Of a stretch of 64,000 nucleotides of DNA, positions 1-9,776 are shown piece by piece; the stretch's first letter is position 1, and every line of letters begins with the position of its first letter. Made by a program: the position numbers and the translations under genes. Below the pieces are notes generated by a model. It saw only the letters and a program-made list of their open reading frames with translations, did not search any database and was not told the origin of the DNA. The DNA is from Parendozoicomonas sp. Alg238-R29 (GTDB lineage Bacteria > Pseudomonadota > Gammaproteobacteria > Pseudomonadales > Endozoicomonadaceae), in contig NZ_CAMZOG010000001.1 of the NCBI RefSeq assembly GCF_947331445.1, positions 1 through 64,000 on the forward strand. Direction: 5' to 3'.

Positions 1-3000
1 GCGATGGGGACCAGAGTGCCGAGGGCACACTGACCGTCAACCTGGATGACGATATGCCATCATGCGTTCCAACTTTGGATGATGTGGAAAGCGTTAATTT
101 GAATGGTCTGAATGCGACAATCGATCTGACTTCATCAAATGCTTCCAATAAGCAATTTATCCAGACCTATGGAACAACCATTTCGGCTAGGGATTATGAC
201 GGTGGGACTGCAGCAAGCCTTAATATTACCCCAGGCGGCTCAGGAGTTAAGTCAACAAATGGTGATACTGGAGGGGGGAATGCTGCTCGTTTTAATGAAT
301 TGAATTTCCGGGTTGATTCCGATGGTAGTGCTCACTCTGAATCAATCGTTATTGATTTGAACGGTCAGGTGGCTAACGGAATTACTTTGAACCTCTCAGC
401 CTTTTATTCTGGAGAAGGTGAGAAGGGTAAGGTTATTTTTTATCGTAATGGGCAGGAAGTGAGCTCTCAGGAATTTACCCTTATTAATACCTCATACAAC
501 ACAGGTGAAACTGGAGGGTTGTTTGACAAAATTGAGATTCAGGCTGCTGATAACGGCAATGCTACAGGTCAGGATAACAGCGACTTTAATGTTCATTCTG
601 TGGTGTTTACGGCTAATGTTGCGATTGGCTCAACCAGCGGCCAGTTAAGTGCTGATTTTGGTGCTGATGGACCTGGTAGTATTTTGTTGAAGGACTCTCA
701 AAGTGATGTTGTTAGGCTGCCCGATGGAACAGTGGTTTCTCTGGAGGTTAGTAACAGTGGCAGTCAGTTGTCAGGTATTTACGATGAGAACGGTACTGAG
801 AAGCTAGCGTTTGTTCTGACTGTTAATTCTGATGGAAGCTATGAGTTTGTACAGTATGAAGCTCTGGAAGCTGATGTGAATGGGCTGCAGTTTGACTATG
901 TCATCTCCGACAGTGATGGCGATATTCATGACTGTGCTCTCACTATTGATCCAATTGGCTTTTCTTATTTAGGCATTCGAGCTGCAGATGTGTTGACGTC
1001 GGAAGCTGGTAGTGATGCCAATGATGGATACGCTGTTTTCATCGCGGAAACATCAGCCGCTCTTAGTGGTGATGCATCCGTTGATATTACCGTGCAATCA
1101 GGAACAGCTGATCTCACCGATCTTGATATTTCCGGTCTAGAGATTCTGCTTGATGGCAGCAGTTTCTGGATGAGTTTAGCGAATGGTGGAACGGTTGATT
1201 TATCTGCCGGGATGAATGGTTTCTTTGTTCGTGTCGCAGCTCAAGATGATGTGTTTTTTGAAAATCCTGAAGACTTCTCAATTGTCATCAGTAATCCATC
1301 CGGGGCTGTACAGTTAGGAAAACATACAGTGGCCTCAGGCAGTGTTATTAGTGATGATGCTGCGAAGGATCTCTCTATCTCTGCGGATGATAATGCTACC
1401 CCAACATTCAATTTGCTTTTAAGTCTTGATGAGTCTGGCAGTATGGTTTGGGCCTCTGTGGATGACCCAAGTAAAACCAGTGATCAAGTTGCACGGGAAG
1501 CTCTGGTTGAACTTATTGGTGAGTATGAGAAGTCAGGCAACGTTAATGTTATGTTGACGACTTTCCATGAAACAGGTTCAAGACCATGGTTTGGAACAGC
1601 AGCAGAGGCCATTGCTTACTTAAATGATGGAGATAACTTCTCTCCCGGAGGAGGAACTGACTACAACGATGGTTTAAAAGCCGTTGAAGCTGGATTTATC
1701 TCCGGTTTATATACGGGAGAATTGGACCCTGCGGCAAACAATATTGTTTATTTTGTTTCCGATGGTGCGCCTAACGATGGGAACCCCCAGAGAGAGGATT
1801 GGGAAAGATTCCTGCAGAATTACGCCATAGAAAACTCTTATGCTATCGGTATTCAAGGATACAACAAACGCCCCAATCAGAATCCTCAGCCAGGTGACGA
1901 ATACACATACGATGCATCGAAATTAGATGATGTCGCCTACCCCGGAAGCTCTATTAAGCTTGATGGTTCTGTTTCACTCAAGGACACCCTTCTGGGAACT
2001 GTACCGCAGGTCGTTATCGATAACCTGGTTACCCACAGCCTTGGCAATGGTTCTACTGCTTCTGTTTCATTGCTAGAGGTGAATGGAACTCTCTACCAGT
2101 TGGATGGAACGACTAACCAGCAGCAAGCAATAACCGTTATGTCATCTGGTATTGCATTGGGTATTTTGATTGTCAATTACTCCGGTGAAATCAGCTTTCA
2201 GCCTGCAGATATAACTGGGAGAGGAACGTTGAGTGAGGTTGTGAAATACCAATTGAAGGACTCTGAAGGGAATACATCCAATCAGGCAACCTTAACGATT
2301 GAAGTAACAGACACTGGTAATGTAGAGGATTTCACCTTCCCCGCTAATCAGAATCCCAATTCAATTTCTGATAACTGGATTGTGCAGAGTGGCACTGCGG
2401 ACGATGATCGATTTGAAGATAGTAACTCTCCAGACAATTTCCAGGCTGGTTCTGGTAATGATCTTGTTATTGATCGCTCCAATTCTGGGAATACTATCAG
2501 AGGTCAGGCCGGTGATGATCTCATTGATGGAGGAGACCATAGAGATGTGATTTACGGCGGTGGTGGCCAGGATGTTATTTATGGCGGTAATGGCAATGAT
2601 GTCCTCCATGGTGGAGGGGATGATGATTTCCTCGTGGGTGGCAGGGGCGATGATGTTATTAACGGTGATGCAGGCAACGATTTAATTGTTGGCGGCATTG
2701 GTGATGACACACTGCAGGGACATGATGGTGTCGATACATTCAAGTTCAGCTTAGCTGACCTTGTTGATAACGACCTGCTTTCAGGAGGAAGTTATCAACA
2801 GAACGATTTGATAACAGACTTTATCTTAACGGACTCAAGTCAGACCGGAGATGTGTTGGATCTCAAAGGTCTTCTGGTGGGGCAAACTGAGCTGTCTGTT
2901 CAGGATCTTCAGGCATTGCTGAGTATTTCCTTTACTCATGATTCGAACGAAAACAGCACGACGATCAGTTATACCCACGAACAAAATTCAGGTGCTGATC

Positions 3001-3122
3001 AATATACCTTGAATATCAAATTGGAAACTGTCGCCCAATCGGATTGGGAAACGCAAAACAGTAGCGTTAATGAAGTGGATGTACTGACCCAGTTAATTAA
3101 TAACGGACAACTGCTCGTATAA
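1..3122 (+). CDS. C-terminal part of a large RTX/VWA type I-secreted adhesin (5' end outside window)
   Basis: The reading frame is open from base 3, upstream of the first in-window ATG (54), and the first residues resemble the end of a repeated adhesin module, so the gene starts before the window. Counting from that ATG, a von Willebrand A domain has its metal site DESGS at about residue 458, with later Thr (GGGTDY, about 533) and Asp (VSDGAPND). From about 796 to 895 there are glycine/aspartate RTX nonapeptides (GGNGND, GGRGDD types) expected to bind calcium. The last 120 residues resemble the C-terminal secretion region of type I-exported repeat proteins. No cysteine-rich or membrane segment is seen. 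Such proteins are exported in one step through an ABC transporter, a membrane fusion protein and a TolC-like channel, and act in adhesion and biofilm. The channel gene follows 42 bases downstream. The N-terminal retention module and any LapG cleavage site lie outside the window. Confidence 0.9.
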   Translation, partial: DGDQSAEGTLTVNLDDDMPSCVPTLDDVESVNLNGLNATIDLTSSNASNKQFIQTYGTTISARDYDGGTAASLNITPGGSGVKSTNGDTGGGNAARFNELNFRVDSDGSAHSESIVIDLNGQVANGITLNLSAFYSGEGEKGKVIFYRNGQEVSSQEFTLINTSYNTGETGGLFDKIEIQAADNGNATGQDNSDFNVHSVVFTANVAIGSTSGQLSADFGADGPGSILLKDSQSDVVRLPDGTVVSLEVSNSGSQLSGIYDENGTEKLAFVLTVNSDGSYEFVQYEALEADVNGLQFDYVISDSDGDIHDCALTIDPIGFSYLGIRAADVLTSEAGSDANDGYAVFIAETSAALSGDASVDITVQSGTADLTDLDISGLEILLDGSSFWMSLANGGTVDLSAGMNGFFVRVAAQDDVFFENPEDFSIVISNPSGAVQLGKHTVASGSVISDDAAKDLSISADDNATPTFNLLLSLDESGSMVWASVDDPSKTSDQVAREALVELIGEYEKSGNVNVMLTTFHETGSRPWFGTAAEAIAYLNDGDNFSPGGGTDYNDGLKAVEAGFISGLYTGELDPAANNIVYFVSDGAPNDGNPQREDWERFLQNYAIENSYAIGIQGYNKRPNQNPQPGDEYTYDASKLDDVAYPGSSIKLDGSVSLKDTLLGTVPQVVIDNLVTHSLGNGSTASVSLLEVNGTLYQLDGTTNQQQAITVMSSGIALGILIVNYSGEISFQPADITGRGTLSEVVKYQLKDSEGNTSNQATLTIEVTDTGNVEDFTFPANQNPNSISDNWIVQSGTADDDRFEDSNSPDNFQAGSGNDLVIDRSNSGNTIRGQAGDDLIDGGDHRDVIYGGGGQDVIYGGNGNDVLHGGGDDDFLVGGRGDDVINGDAGNDLIVGGIGDDTLQGHDGVDTFKFSLADLVDNDLLSGGSYQQNDLITDFILTDSSQTGDVLDLKGLLVGQTELSVQDLQALLSISFTHDSNENSTTISYTHEQNSGADQYTLNIKLETVAQSDWETQNSSVNEVDVLTQLINNGQLLV

Positions 3123-3164
3123 AACTAAACGTATCAAAATAAAACATCTCAAGGAGAGAAGAGA

Positions 3165-4523
3165 ATGAAAACTATAAAGACCAGGGGATTGGCATTTGTT
3201 ATTCCGGTTGTAATGCCCGTTTTGTTAGCAGCTTCAACAGCTCAGGCTGAAAAACTGTCTGATGTTGTTGCAACAGCTATTGCCACGAACCCTGAAGTTC
3301 ATATCAGAACAACGGGTGCTGATGCGACCACAGATGAGGTACGTCAAGCACGAGCGGGCTATCTTCCGTCTATCGACTTAACGGCGGGAGCTGGTTTTGA
3401 AAACAGCCGAAATGCTACAACGATTGGAAGAGAGTCTGTAACTGGAAGAAAAGACCAGAATCGTACACGCCGTGAAGCTGCCATTACTTTACGCCAGATT
3501 ATATTTGATGGCTTTGCGACCGATAGTGAGGTTGATCGTCAATTGGCAAGAAAGCGGGCATCTGATTTTGAGGTGTGCTCTATTTCTGAGGATATCGGTT
3601 TACAAGCCACTGAAGCCTATACCGATGTTATGAGGCAACAGGCTCTTGTAGCTAATGCCAAGGCTAACCTTGCGGAACACCAGCGCATTGTGGAACTCAT
3701 TCGTGAGAGTAATAAAAAGGGTAAAGCCAATGATGCTGATAAAGCCCAGGCTGAGAGTCGCTTATTGTTAGCCAGTGCCAATCTGATTGCTACCGAAGCT
3801 TCTTTGAGAGACAGCAGAACGGCGTTTCAGAGAATTGTTGGTAATCAGCCAAAGGAATATATACGTCCTTCCGTGCCTGCCAAGCTTCCCAAATCTGAAG
3901 ATGAAGCTATTAACATGGCAATGACTACGCATCCGGTTATGCGTATCACCATGGCAGATGTTGATGAAGCCAAAGCCCAGTATGAAGCCAGTAAAAGTAG
4001 GTTTATGCCTACATTTACAGCGGAACTTGGTGCTGATTGGGGCAAGGATCAAAATGGTGGTAAAGGAACAATCTATAATCATACAGCTATGATTCGCATG
4101 TCGTTTAATTTGTACAATGGTGGCGCGGATAAAGCCCGTAAGAGTCAGACCAGCAAACTGATTAATGAAGCAATGGAAGTGCGTAATCGTGCCGTTCGTC
4201 AGATAAAGGAAGAAGTACGCTTGTCCTGGATTGCTGTAGACAGTGGGTCCGCTCGGCTAAAACAGTTAATAGCTCATGAACAAAATGCTCTGAAGGCACT
4301 TGATCTGTATAACCAGCAGTTTACAGCGGGTACCCGGACGCTTTTGGATTTACTTGATAGCCAGAACGAATACTTCAGTGCAGGAAATTCAAAAATACGG
4401 GCAGATTTTAATCAGCTTTATAGTCAATACCGGTTATTGCATAGTGGAGGGGTGTTGCTAAAAAGCCTGCAGGTAGCAATGCCAGTTGAAAACAGCTGCG
4501 GTATTGCAGTAAGCCAGAGCTAA
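3165..4523 (+). CDS. TolC-family outer membrane channel of the type I secretion system
   Basis: A 452-residue outer membrane efflux protein with a signal peptide (cleavage likely after STAQA, residue 28) and two outer-membrane-efflux repeats of alternating helices and strands. The second repeat ends in the typical GTRTLLDLLDSQNEYF stretch. TolC-family trimers form the outer membrane channel and periplasmic tunnel for type I secretion. Its place directly behind the RTX adhesin gene suggests a LapE/AggA-like role in exporting that adhesin, rather than general drug efflux. A strong ribosome site (AAGGAG) lies 9 bases before the ATG. It is probably co-transcribed with the adhesin and the OmpA-like lipoprotein. 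The ABC transporter and membrane fusion genes are not in the window and may lie upstream. Confidence 0.9.
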   Translation: MKTIKTRGLAFVIPVVMPVLLAASTAQAEKLSDVVATAIATNPEVHIRTTGADATTDEVRQARAGYLPSIDLTAGAGFENSRNATTIGRESVTGRKDQNRTRREAAITLRQIIFDGFATDSEVDRQLARKRASDFEVCSISEDIGLQATEAYTDVMRQQALVANAKANLAEHQRIVELIRESNKKGKANDADKAQAESRLLLASANLIATEASLRDSRTAFQRIVGNQPKEYIRPSVPAKLPKSEDEAINMAMTTHPVMRITMADVDEAKAQYEASKSRFMPTFTAELGADWGKDQNGGKGTIYNHTAMIRMSFNLYNGGADKARKSQTSKLINEAMEVRNRAVRQIKEEVRLSWIAVDSGSARLKQLIAHEQNALKALDLYNQQFTAGTRTLLDLLDSQNEYFSAGNSKIRADFNQLYSQYRLLHSGGVLLKSLQVAMPVENSCGIAVSQS

Positions 4524-4540
4524 TAATCAACAAATATCAA

Positions 4541-5374
4541 ATGGATTTGAAAACGATGAGAATAAAAATTCTAAAGGGAACCGTTGTTAGCGTGTTACTG
4601 ACAGTTATGGCTGGCTGCTCAACAATGAATTCTTTCGAAATAGATGCAACCTGCGTTGCTGTTGGCGCAACGGTTGGTGGTGCAGCAGGTGGGGTAACTG
4701 ATGGTGATAATGCTGTTAAAGGCGCCATTGGTGGAGCTCTGGTAGGAGCACTGGCTTGTCATTTTCTTGATGGTGATGATGATTCTGATGGTGTAAAAAA
4801 CAGTAGCGATAAGTGCCCTGGTACACCTCTCGGAGCTCAGGTTAACAGTGAAGGCTGCTCTGTTTCGAAAAGGGTAGCTATAGTTGATATAGTTGAGCCT
4901 GTATCTGATCTGATCGTCACCCCAACACCTGCTGATGAAGACTTGGATGGCATTGTTGATGCGAAGGATCTGTGTGCCGGAACTCCCGCAGGTTCCGCGG
5001 TTGATGAGAAAGGCTGTCCTCCTGTGCAAAACATTGTTCTGGAAGGGGTGGCTTTTGAGTTTGACTCGGCAATTTTGACGCCCCAAGCCAGTAAAGTTCT
5101 GACCCAACAAGCAGAAATCCTGAAAGAGAATCCGGCTATTAAAATCAGTGTTACCGGGCATACGGATAATTTTGGTGGTGAAAAATACAATCAGATACTT
5201 TCCCTGCAGCGGGCCAGAGCTGTGCGGAACTTCTTTATAGGGCAGGGTATTGATAGCTCTATTGTGACAGTATCCGGAGCCGGTGAACTAGAGCCTATTG
5301 CTGATAACGTGAGTATTTTGGGTCGCTCGGTTAACCGCCGTGTAGAGCTGAAAGTTATTCGAAAGGAAGGCTGA
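4541..5374 (+). CDS. OmpA-family lipoprotein with calcium-binding-type repeats
   Basis: A 277-residue envelope protein. The N-terminus is a lipoprotein signal with Cys at residue 26 (VMAGCS), followed by a glycine-rich glycine-zipper-like stretch (about 40-70). Two thrombospondin type 3-like acidic repeats, each ending in DxCPGTP or DLCAGTP (about 75-95 and 127-146), come before a C-terminal OmpA/Pal-like peptidoglycan-binding domain (about 170-272) with the TGHTDNFG and LSLQRARAV motifs. It probably anchors in the outer membrane and binds the cell wall. It sits 17 bases after the TolC-like gene, and a strong terminator follows, so it is the last gene of the adhesin export operon. The next in-frame ATG (4556) could be the real start; the lipobox is the same either way. 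Confidence 0.88.
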   Translation: MDLKTMRIKILKGTVVSVLLTVMAGCSTMNSFEIDATCVAVGATVGGAAGGVTDGDNAVKGAIGGALVGALACHFLDGDDDSDGVKNSSDKCPGTPLGAQVNSEGCSVSKRVAIVDIVEPVSDLIVTPTPADEDLDGIVDAKDLCAGTPAGSAVDEKGCPPVQNIVLEGVAFEFDSAILTPQASKVLTQQAEILKENPAIKISVTGHTDNFGGEKYNQILSLQRARAVRNFFIGQGIDSSIVTVSGAGELEPIADNVSILGRSVNRRVELKVIRKEG

Positions 5375-5386
5375 TTCCCGTCTTTG

Positions 5387-5416
5387 AAAGGCCGAACCCA
5401 TGGTTCGGCCTTTTTG
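5387..5416 (+). terminator. Rho-independent terminator of the adhesin/TolC/OmpA operon
   Basis: An 11-bp perfect stem (AAAGGCCGAAC with one further C-G pair around a CAT loop) is followed by a run of T. It lies 12 bases after the OmpA-like stop codon and separates this operon from the histidine kinase gene. Confidence 0.9.
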
Positions 5417-5517
5417 TGTTTTTCTTCCGCACTCCGTGCAGTTATTCCCTGTCTGGCCGATGAAATTTCAGATATCTCTCCTCTCAAGAGATAAACCGTA
5501 TTATTGCTGTCAATTTT

Positions 5518-8500
5518 ATGGCAAATGAGAGGAAAGACCTGAAACTCATAGAATGGGTAGCGCGGGTTATGTTTGTAGATACATCTTCACAGAAAAAGAG
5601 CATGGGAGCCGTTCGTTTGGGGCTTGCGAGAACCCTGTTTAGTTGGTTCTTAATGCTTTCACTTCTTCCTCTCTCCATTGTTGGAATGATTGAGTACAAC
5701 AATGCAAGAGTTAATATTCTGGAAAGCCGACACGAAGAATTATCTACAGTAAATCTCATGTTGAATCGTCAGATCAGCGATTACTTTGATGATATCGTGG
5801 TCAACGTCCATTTTCGCAGTGGTAAGGCTGTTGATTTCCTTTCGGATTTTAGAAAGCTGACCAGTGAACAAAATCTGTCTGCAAAAGAATTTCTGGATAG
5901 CGAGGGATATTACCAGCTTATAGATACGTACAGCGTTGAATTCATTGATTTGATGCGTTTCTACGACTATTCCGATGTGCTTGTTGGAGATGCTGAGGGC
6001 AATATTGTTTACTCAGTAGGGCGATACAGTGACTTCGGAGAAAATATTTTTACGGGCCCTCTGAGTGAAACTGTTTTTTCAAAAACGGTGCGTGAAGCCA
6101 TTGCTCAGGATGATCGCCTTTATTCAGATCAGGAAATCTACCCTCCGGCTGGCGACGAAAAGGTCAGCTTCTTCGTACTCCCTCTGGTTGATGACCGGGA
6201 AAATACTATCGGCTTCATAGCAGCCCAGATTTGGGCTAGAGATGATGTTTCTTTCATTTTGAATCAAAGCATTGGCATGAGTAACCATGTTAAAGCTTAT
6301 GTGGTTGGTGAAGATAAGCGGATACGCTTTTTCCCGGAAGGTAAAAATTTCCCGGAAGCGCCTCTCTATCTGGAGCCTGTGAATGAATGGAAAACCCATT
6401 TCAATGAAAATGGTGAATATGTACCAGGCCACGGAGACGACAGATTTGATGCAGATGTGCATGTTTACGATGAGGACATACATGACGAGTATGGTGGAAT
6501 TGATCATGAGCTGGAAGAGGCTGAACTGGATCCAGATAGTCATAGCGATACACACATCTCTGTTTATAGAAATAATGAAAATATAAAAGTCATGGGTGTT
6601 TCCCGTAACGTAGTTGTCGCGGGAGTGAATATGCTGTTGATCACAGAAATGGATTATGAAATGGCGATGGCTCCAGCCACAGATTTCCGTAGTCAGCTTT
6701 TATTTGTTCTTGGTGTGACCAGTTTTTTAGTTCTCCTTATCGCCGGAGTTATCACACGGCGTATTGTTAATCCTATCCGTAAAATCACTCAGTGGGTCAA
6801 TGAAGTCGCTTCAGGGAACTTTGTTGATGGAGAAGTGCTTCAACAGAAGAATGAAATAGGAGAGCTGTCAAAAAGTTTTCAGGTTATGACCGAACGCCTG
6901 CGTAAGGTCAGTGCAGATAACGAAGAACGTAATTGGCATCAGGAAGGTGTAGCGAAACTGAATGAAACTCTTCGTGGAGAGCAGGCAATCTCAGATCTTT
7001 GCCGCAATATCATTACCTGCCTGTGTCGCTATCTTGATATTCCCATGGGTGCCATGTATCTGCTTGTGGACGAGCGTCGTTTGCAAATGATGGGAAGTTT
7101 TGCGCTTACAACACGCAAACGTGCAGGTAATGACTTTTCCCTTGGCGAGGGAATACCTGGGCAGGCTGCACTGGAAAGACAGGCCCTCACAATAACAGTG
7201 CCCGATGATTATTTTTCTATAGAATCTGGGCTTGGCAGTCATTTGCCAGATCGTGTATACGCTGTTCCCGTTATTTACGAAGGCAAGGTCATGGCGGTTC
7301 TGGAATTTGCTTTGCAGGGGCCATTGTCAGAACGCAGTCAAATGTTTGTAGATGCATCAATGGAGAGCTTGGCGATCTCCATGAATTCTTCGCAAACCCG
7401 AGAAAGAGTTCAGGAGCTGTTGCATCAAACAACCCAGCAAACAGAGTCTCTCCAGAAACAGCAGGAAGACCTGCGTACTGCGAATGAAGAGCTGGAGCAC
7501 CAGACAAAGATTCTTCAGGAATCTGAGGAGGAATTGAAATCGCAGTCTGATGAGCTCCAGCGTGCCAATGCGGAACTTGAAGAAACCAGTGAATCTCTTT
7601 TTCACCAGAAAGAAGAAATTGAAGCAAAAAATAAAGAGATAGAGGATTCACGAAAAATTCTTGAGCAACGTGCGCAAGAGATGGAGATGGTCAGTAAATA
7701 TAAATCAGAGTTTCTGGCTAACATGTCCCATGAATTGCGAACACCTTTAAACAGTATGCTGATACTGGCCAAAATGCTGGCTGATAACGTAGATGGCAAC
7801 CTGGATAGCGATGAGCAGGAGTCTGCGCAGGTTATCCACAAAGTTGGGCACGACCTGCTGAACCTGATTAACGATATTCTGGACCTCTCTAAAGTTGAAG
7901 CAGGCAAGCTCTCTGTTCATATGGAGCATGTTTCTCTGGATTCAATACTTGAATCTATGAATAACCAGTTCAAACCATTGGCCAAAGAAAGAAAGCTGTA
8001 TTTTGAAATTAATAGAAAGATGAATACTGAAGTGAATCTGCAAACAGACAGTCAGCGGGTTATGCAGATTCTAAAAAATCTTCTCTCCAACGGTTTCAAA
8101 TTCACAGAAGAAGGTGGAATAAAACTTCATGTAGAGCAGTTGCCAGCAGGTAGCGGTTTTAAAAGCGAAGCTCTGTGCAAACATGGAGCAATTAGTCTGG
8201 CGGTTGAAGATTCGGGTATTGGCATTCCCAAAGAGAAACAGGATGCCATCTTTGAAGCTTTCCAGCAGGCTGATGGCTCAACCAGCCGGAAATATGGTGG
8301 CACCGGATTGGGGTTATCCATCGCCCGGGAAATGTCCCGTCTGCTTGGCGGAGAAATGAGAATAACCAGTGAAGAAGGAAAAGGCGCGACGTTCAGCCTG
8401 TTGTTGCCTGCTCAGCTTGAAGCGTTGTCATCGCAAGACGCTCAAGTTCATGAGTTTACTTCTGAAGTGGCTTATAAAGTACCAGAGCATTCAGAAGCAA

Positions 8501-9774
8501 CAGCGTCAGCGGAGCCTAAAGCTGAGATAGAGGCAGTCCAGGAAGAAGTCAAAGATGAACCTCAGGAAGCTGATGATGACCGTTATGACCTTAATGGTGA
8601 ACGTCCAGTTTTAGTGGTAGAGGATGATTCCGAGTTCGCATGGGTGATATACCGACTGGCCAAAATGAATGGAGCTGCCTGTCTGGTTACGGGAACGGGT
8701 AAGGAAGCCATTGAGCTGAGCCTTAAATATCATCCCAGAGCAGTAATACTGGATCTGGGTTTGCCAGATATGGACGGCAAAGACGTTCTAAAGGAGCTAA
8801 AGGAACAGAAGTGCACTGAGGATATTCCTGTTCATGTCATCTCAGGGCGTGATGAGGACAGTGCCCTGAGAGCTATGGGGGCTGTGGACTATCTGATCAA
8901 ACCGGTAAGCACTCAGCAACTTACCAAAATGTTTGGAGAACTGAGAAAAACCGCCAAGTTTGAAAAGATCTTGCTTGTTGACCCAGACCCTGACGTTAGC
9001 AAACAGGTGAATACATTTATAGCAGGCCAATGCGAGGTTATTACCGCTGAAACGGCTGCCGAGGCCAGGGAACAGATAAAGAACAACAGTTTTACCAGCA
9101 TTATTCTTGAGCTTGATCTGCCCGATGAAACTGGTGATGCATTGTTGGAGTCACTGCACCAAGAATATGGTGAGAATCTACCCCCGGTAATAATCAACAC
9201 TTCAGAAACTCTTGATAGAGAGCGTTACACCGTATTGGGCGGTGAGTCCGATACCATGGTTGTGAAAGGTGAGGTGTCCTCCCAGGATCGGTTAAAGGAT
9301 GAAGTGTCACTGTTCTTGAACAGCGTATCTAAACCGGTAGTGAAGCATAAAAAACCAGCAGCAAAACCTGTGACTGGCGATGAACAGCTGAAGGGTTGCA
9401 AGTTATTGCTGGTTGATGATGATTTACGTAATACCTTTGCCCTTTCTAAGGCTTTGCAGCGCTTTGAAATGGATATCACCATCGCAGATAACGGCGAACT
9501 GGCACTGGAGCAACTCGAAAACAATCCGGATGTTGAGGTTGTTTTGATGGACATCATGATGCCGGTGATGGACGGTTATGAAGCCACCAAAAAGATTCGA
9601 GAACAGGAGCGTTTTAAGAATCTGCCAGTCATAGCTCTGACGGCTAAAGCCATGGCTGATGACAAAGACAAATGCATTCAGGCAGGTGCTTCCGACTACC
9701 TCACCAAACCGGTTGATATTGATAAGCTTGTCAGCATGATCAAAGTCTGGCTCCAAAGCGGTGCTGGAGAATAG
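5518..9774 (+). CDS. Hybrid sensor histidine kinase: dCache-like sensor, HAMP, GAF, HisKA, HATPase, three receiver domains
   Basis: A 1418-residue membrane kinase. Transmembrane helices lie at about 40-60 and 394-412 and flank a 330-residue periplasmic sensor. After these come HAMP (about 412-465), GAF (about 480-620), a long Glu/Gln-rich coiled coil (about 620-725) and HisKA with phospho-His738 in SHELRTP. HATPase follows with the N, G1 (DSGIGIP) and G2 (GGTGLGLS) boxes. Three receivers follow: REC1 with Asp1079, REC2 where the acceptor position is Glu1198 (ILELDLPD), and REC3 with Asp1345 (LMDIMMP). REC2 therefore looks unable to be phosphorylated. The gene is the first of a four-gene operon with cheR, cheB and a GGDEF response regulator (2-base gap to cheR). 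The input signal is unknown. The ATG at 5518 has a weak ribosome site; an in-frame ATG at 5569 is an alternative start. Confidence 0.9.
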   Translation: MANERKDLKLIEWVARVMFVDTSSQKKSMGAVRLGLARTLFSWFLMLSLLPLSIVGMIEYNNARVNILESRHEELSTVNLMLNRQISDYFDDIVVNVHFRSGKAVDFLSDFRKLTSEQNLSAKEFLDSEGYYQLIDTYSVEFIDLMRFYDYSDVLVGDAEGNIVYSVGRYSDFGENIFTGPLSETVFSKTVREAIAQDDRLYSDQEIYPPAGDEKVSFFVLPLVDDRENTIGFIAAQIWARDDVSFILNQSIGMSNHVKAYVVGEDKRIRFFPEGKNFPEAPLYLEPVNEWKTHFNENGEYVPGHGDDRFDADVHVYDEDIHDEYGGIDHELEEAELDPDSHSDTHISVYRNNENIKVMGVSRNVVVAGVNMLLITEMDYEMAMAPATDFRSQLLFVLGVTSFLVLLIAGVITRRIVNPIRKITQWVNEVASGNFVDGEVLQQKNEIGELSKSFQVMTERLRKVSADNEERNWHQEGVAKLNETLRGEQAISDLCRNIITCLCRYLDIPMGAMYLLVDERRLQMMGSFALTTRKRAGNDFSLGEGIPGQAALERQALTITVPDDYFSIESGLGSHLPDRVYAVPVIYEGKVMAVLEFALQGPLSERSQMFVDASMESLAISMNSSQTRERVQELLHQTTQQTESLQKQQEDLRTANEELEHQTKILQESEEELKSQSDELQRANAELEETSESLFHQKEEIEAKNKEIEDSRKILEQRAQEMEMVSKYKSEFLANMSHELRTPLNSMLILAKMLADNVDGNLDSDEQESAQVIHKVGHDLLNLINDILDLSKVEAGKLSVHMEHVSLDSILESMNNQFKPLAKERKLYFEINRKMNTEVNLQTDSQRVMQILKNLLSNGFKFTEEGGIKLHVEQLPAGSGFKSEALCKHGAISLAVEDSGIGIPKEKQDAIFEAFQQADGSTSRKYGGTGLGLSIAREMSRLLGGEMRITSEEGKGATFSLLLPAQLEALSSQDAQVHEFTSEVAYKVPEHSEATASAEPKAEIEAVQEEVKDEPQEADDDRYDLNGERPVLVVEDDSEFAWVIYRLAKMNGAACLVTGTGKEAIELSLKYHPRAVILDLGLPDMDGKDVLKELKEQKCTEDIPVHVISGRDEDSALRAMGAVDYLIKPVSTQQLTKMFGELRKTAKFEKILLVDPDPDVSKQVNTFIAGQCEVITAETAAEAREQIKNNSFTSIILELDLPDETGDALLESLHQEYGENLPPVIINTSETLDRERYTVLGGESDTMVVKGEVSSQDRLKDEVSLFLNSVSKPVVKHKKPAAKPVTGDEQLKGCKLLLVDDDLRNTFALSKALQRFEMDITIADNGELALEQLENNPDVEVVLMDIMMPVMDGYEATKKIREQERFKNLPVIALTAKAMADDKDKCIQAGASDYLTKPVDIDKLVSMIKVWLQSGAGE

Positions 9775-9776
9775 GT

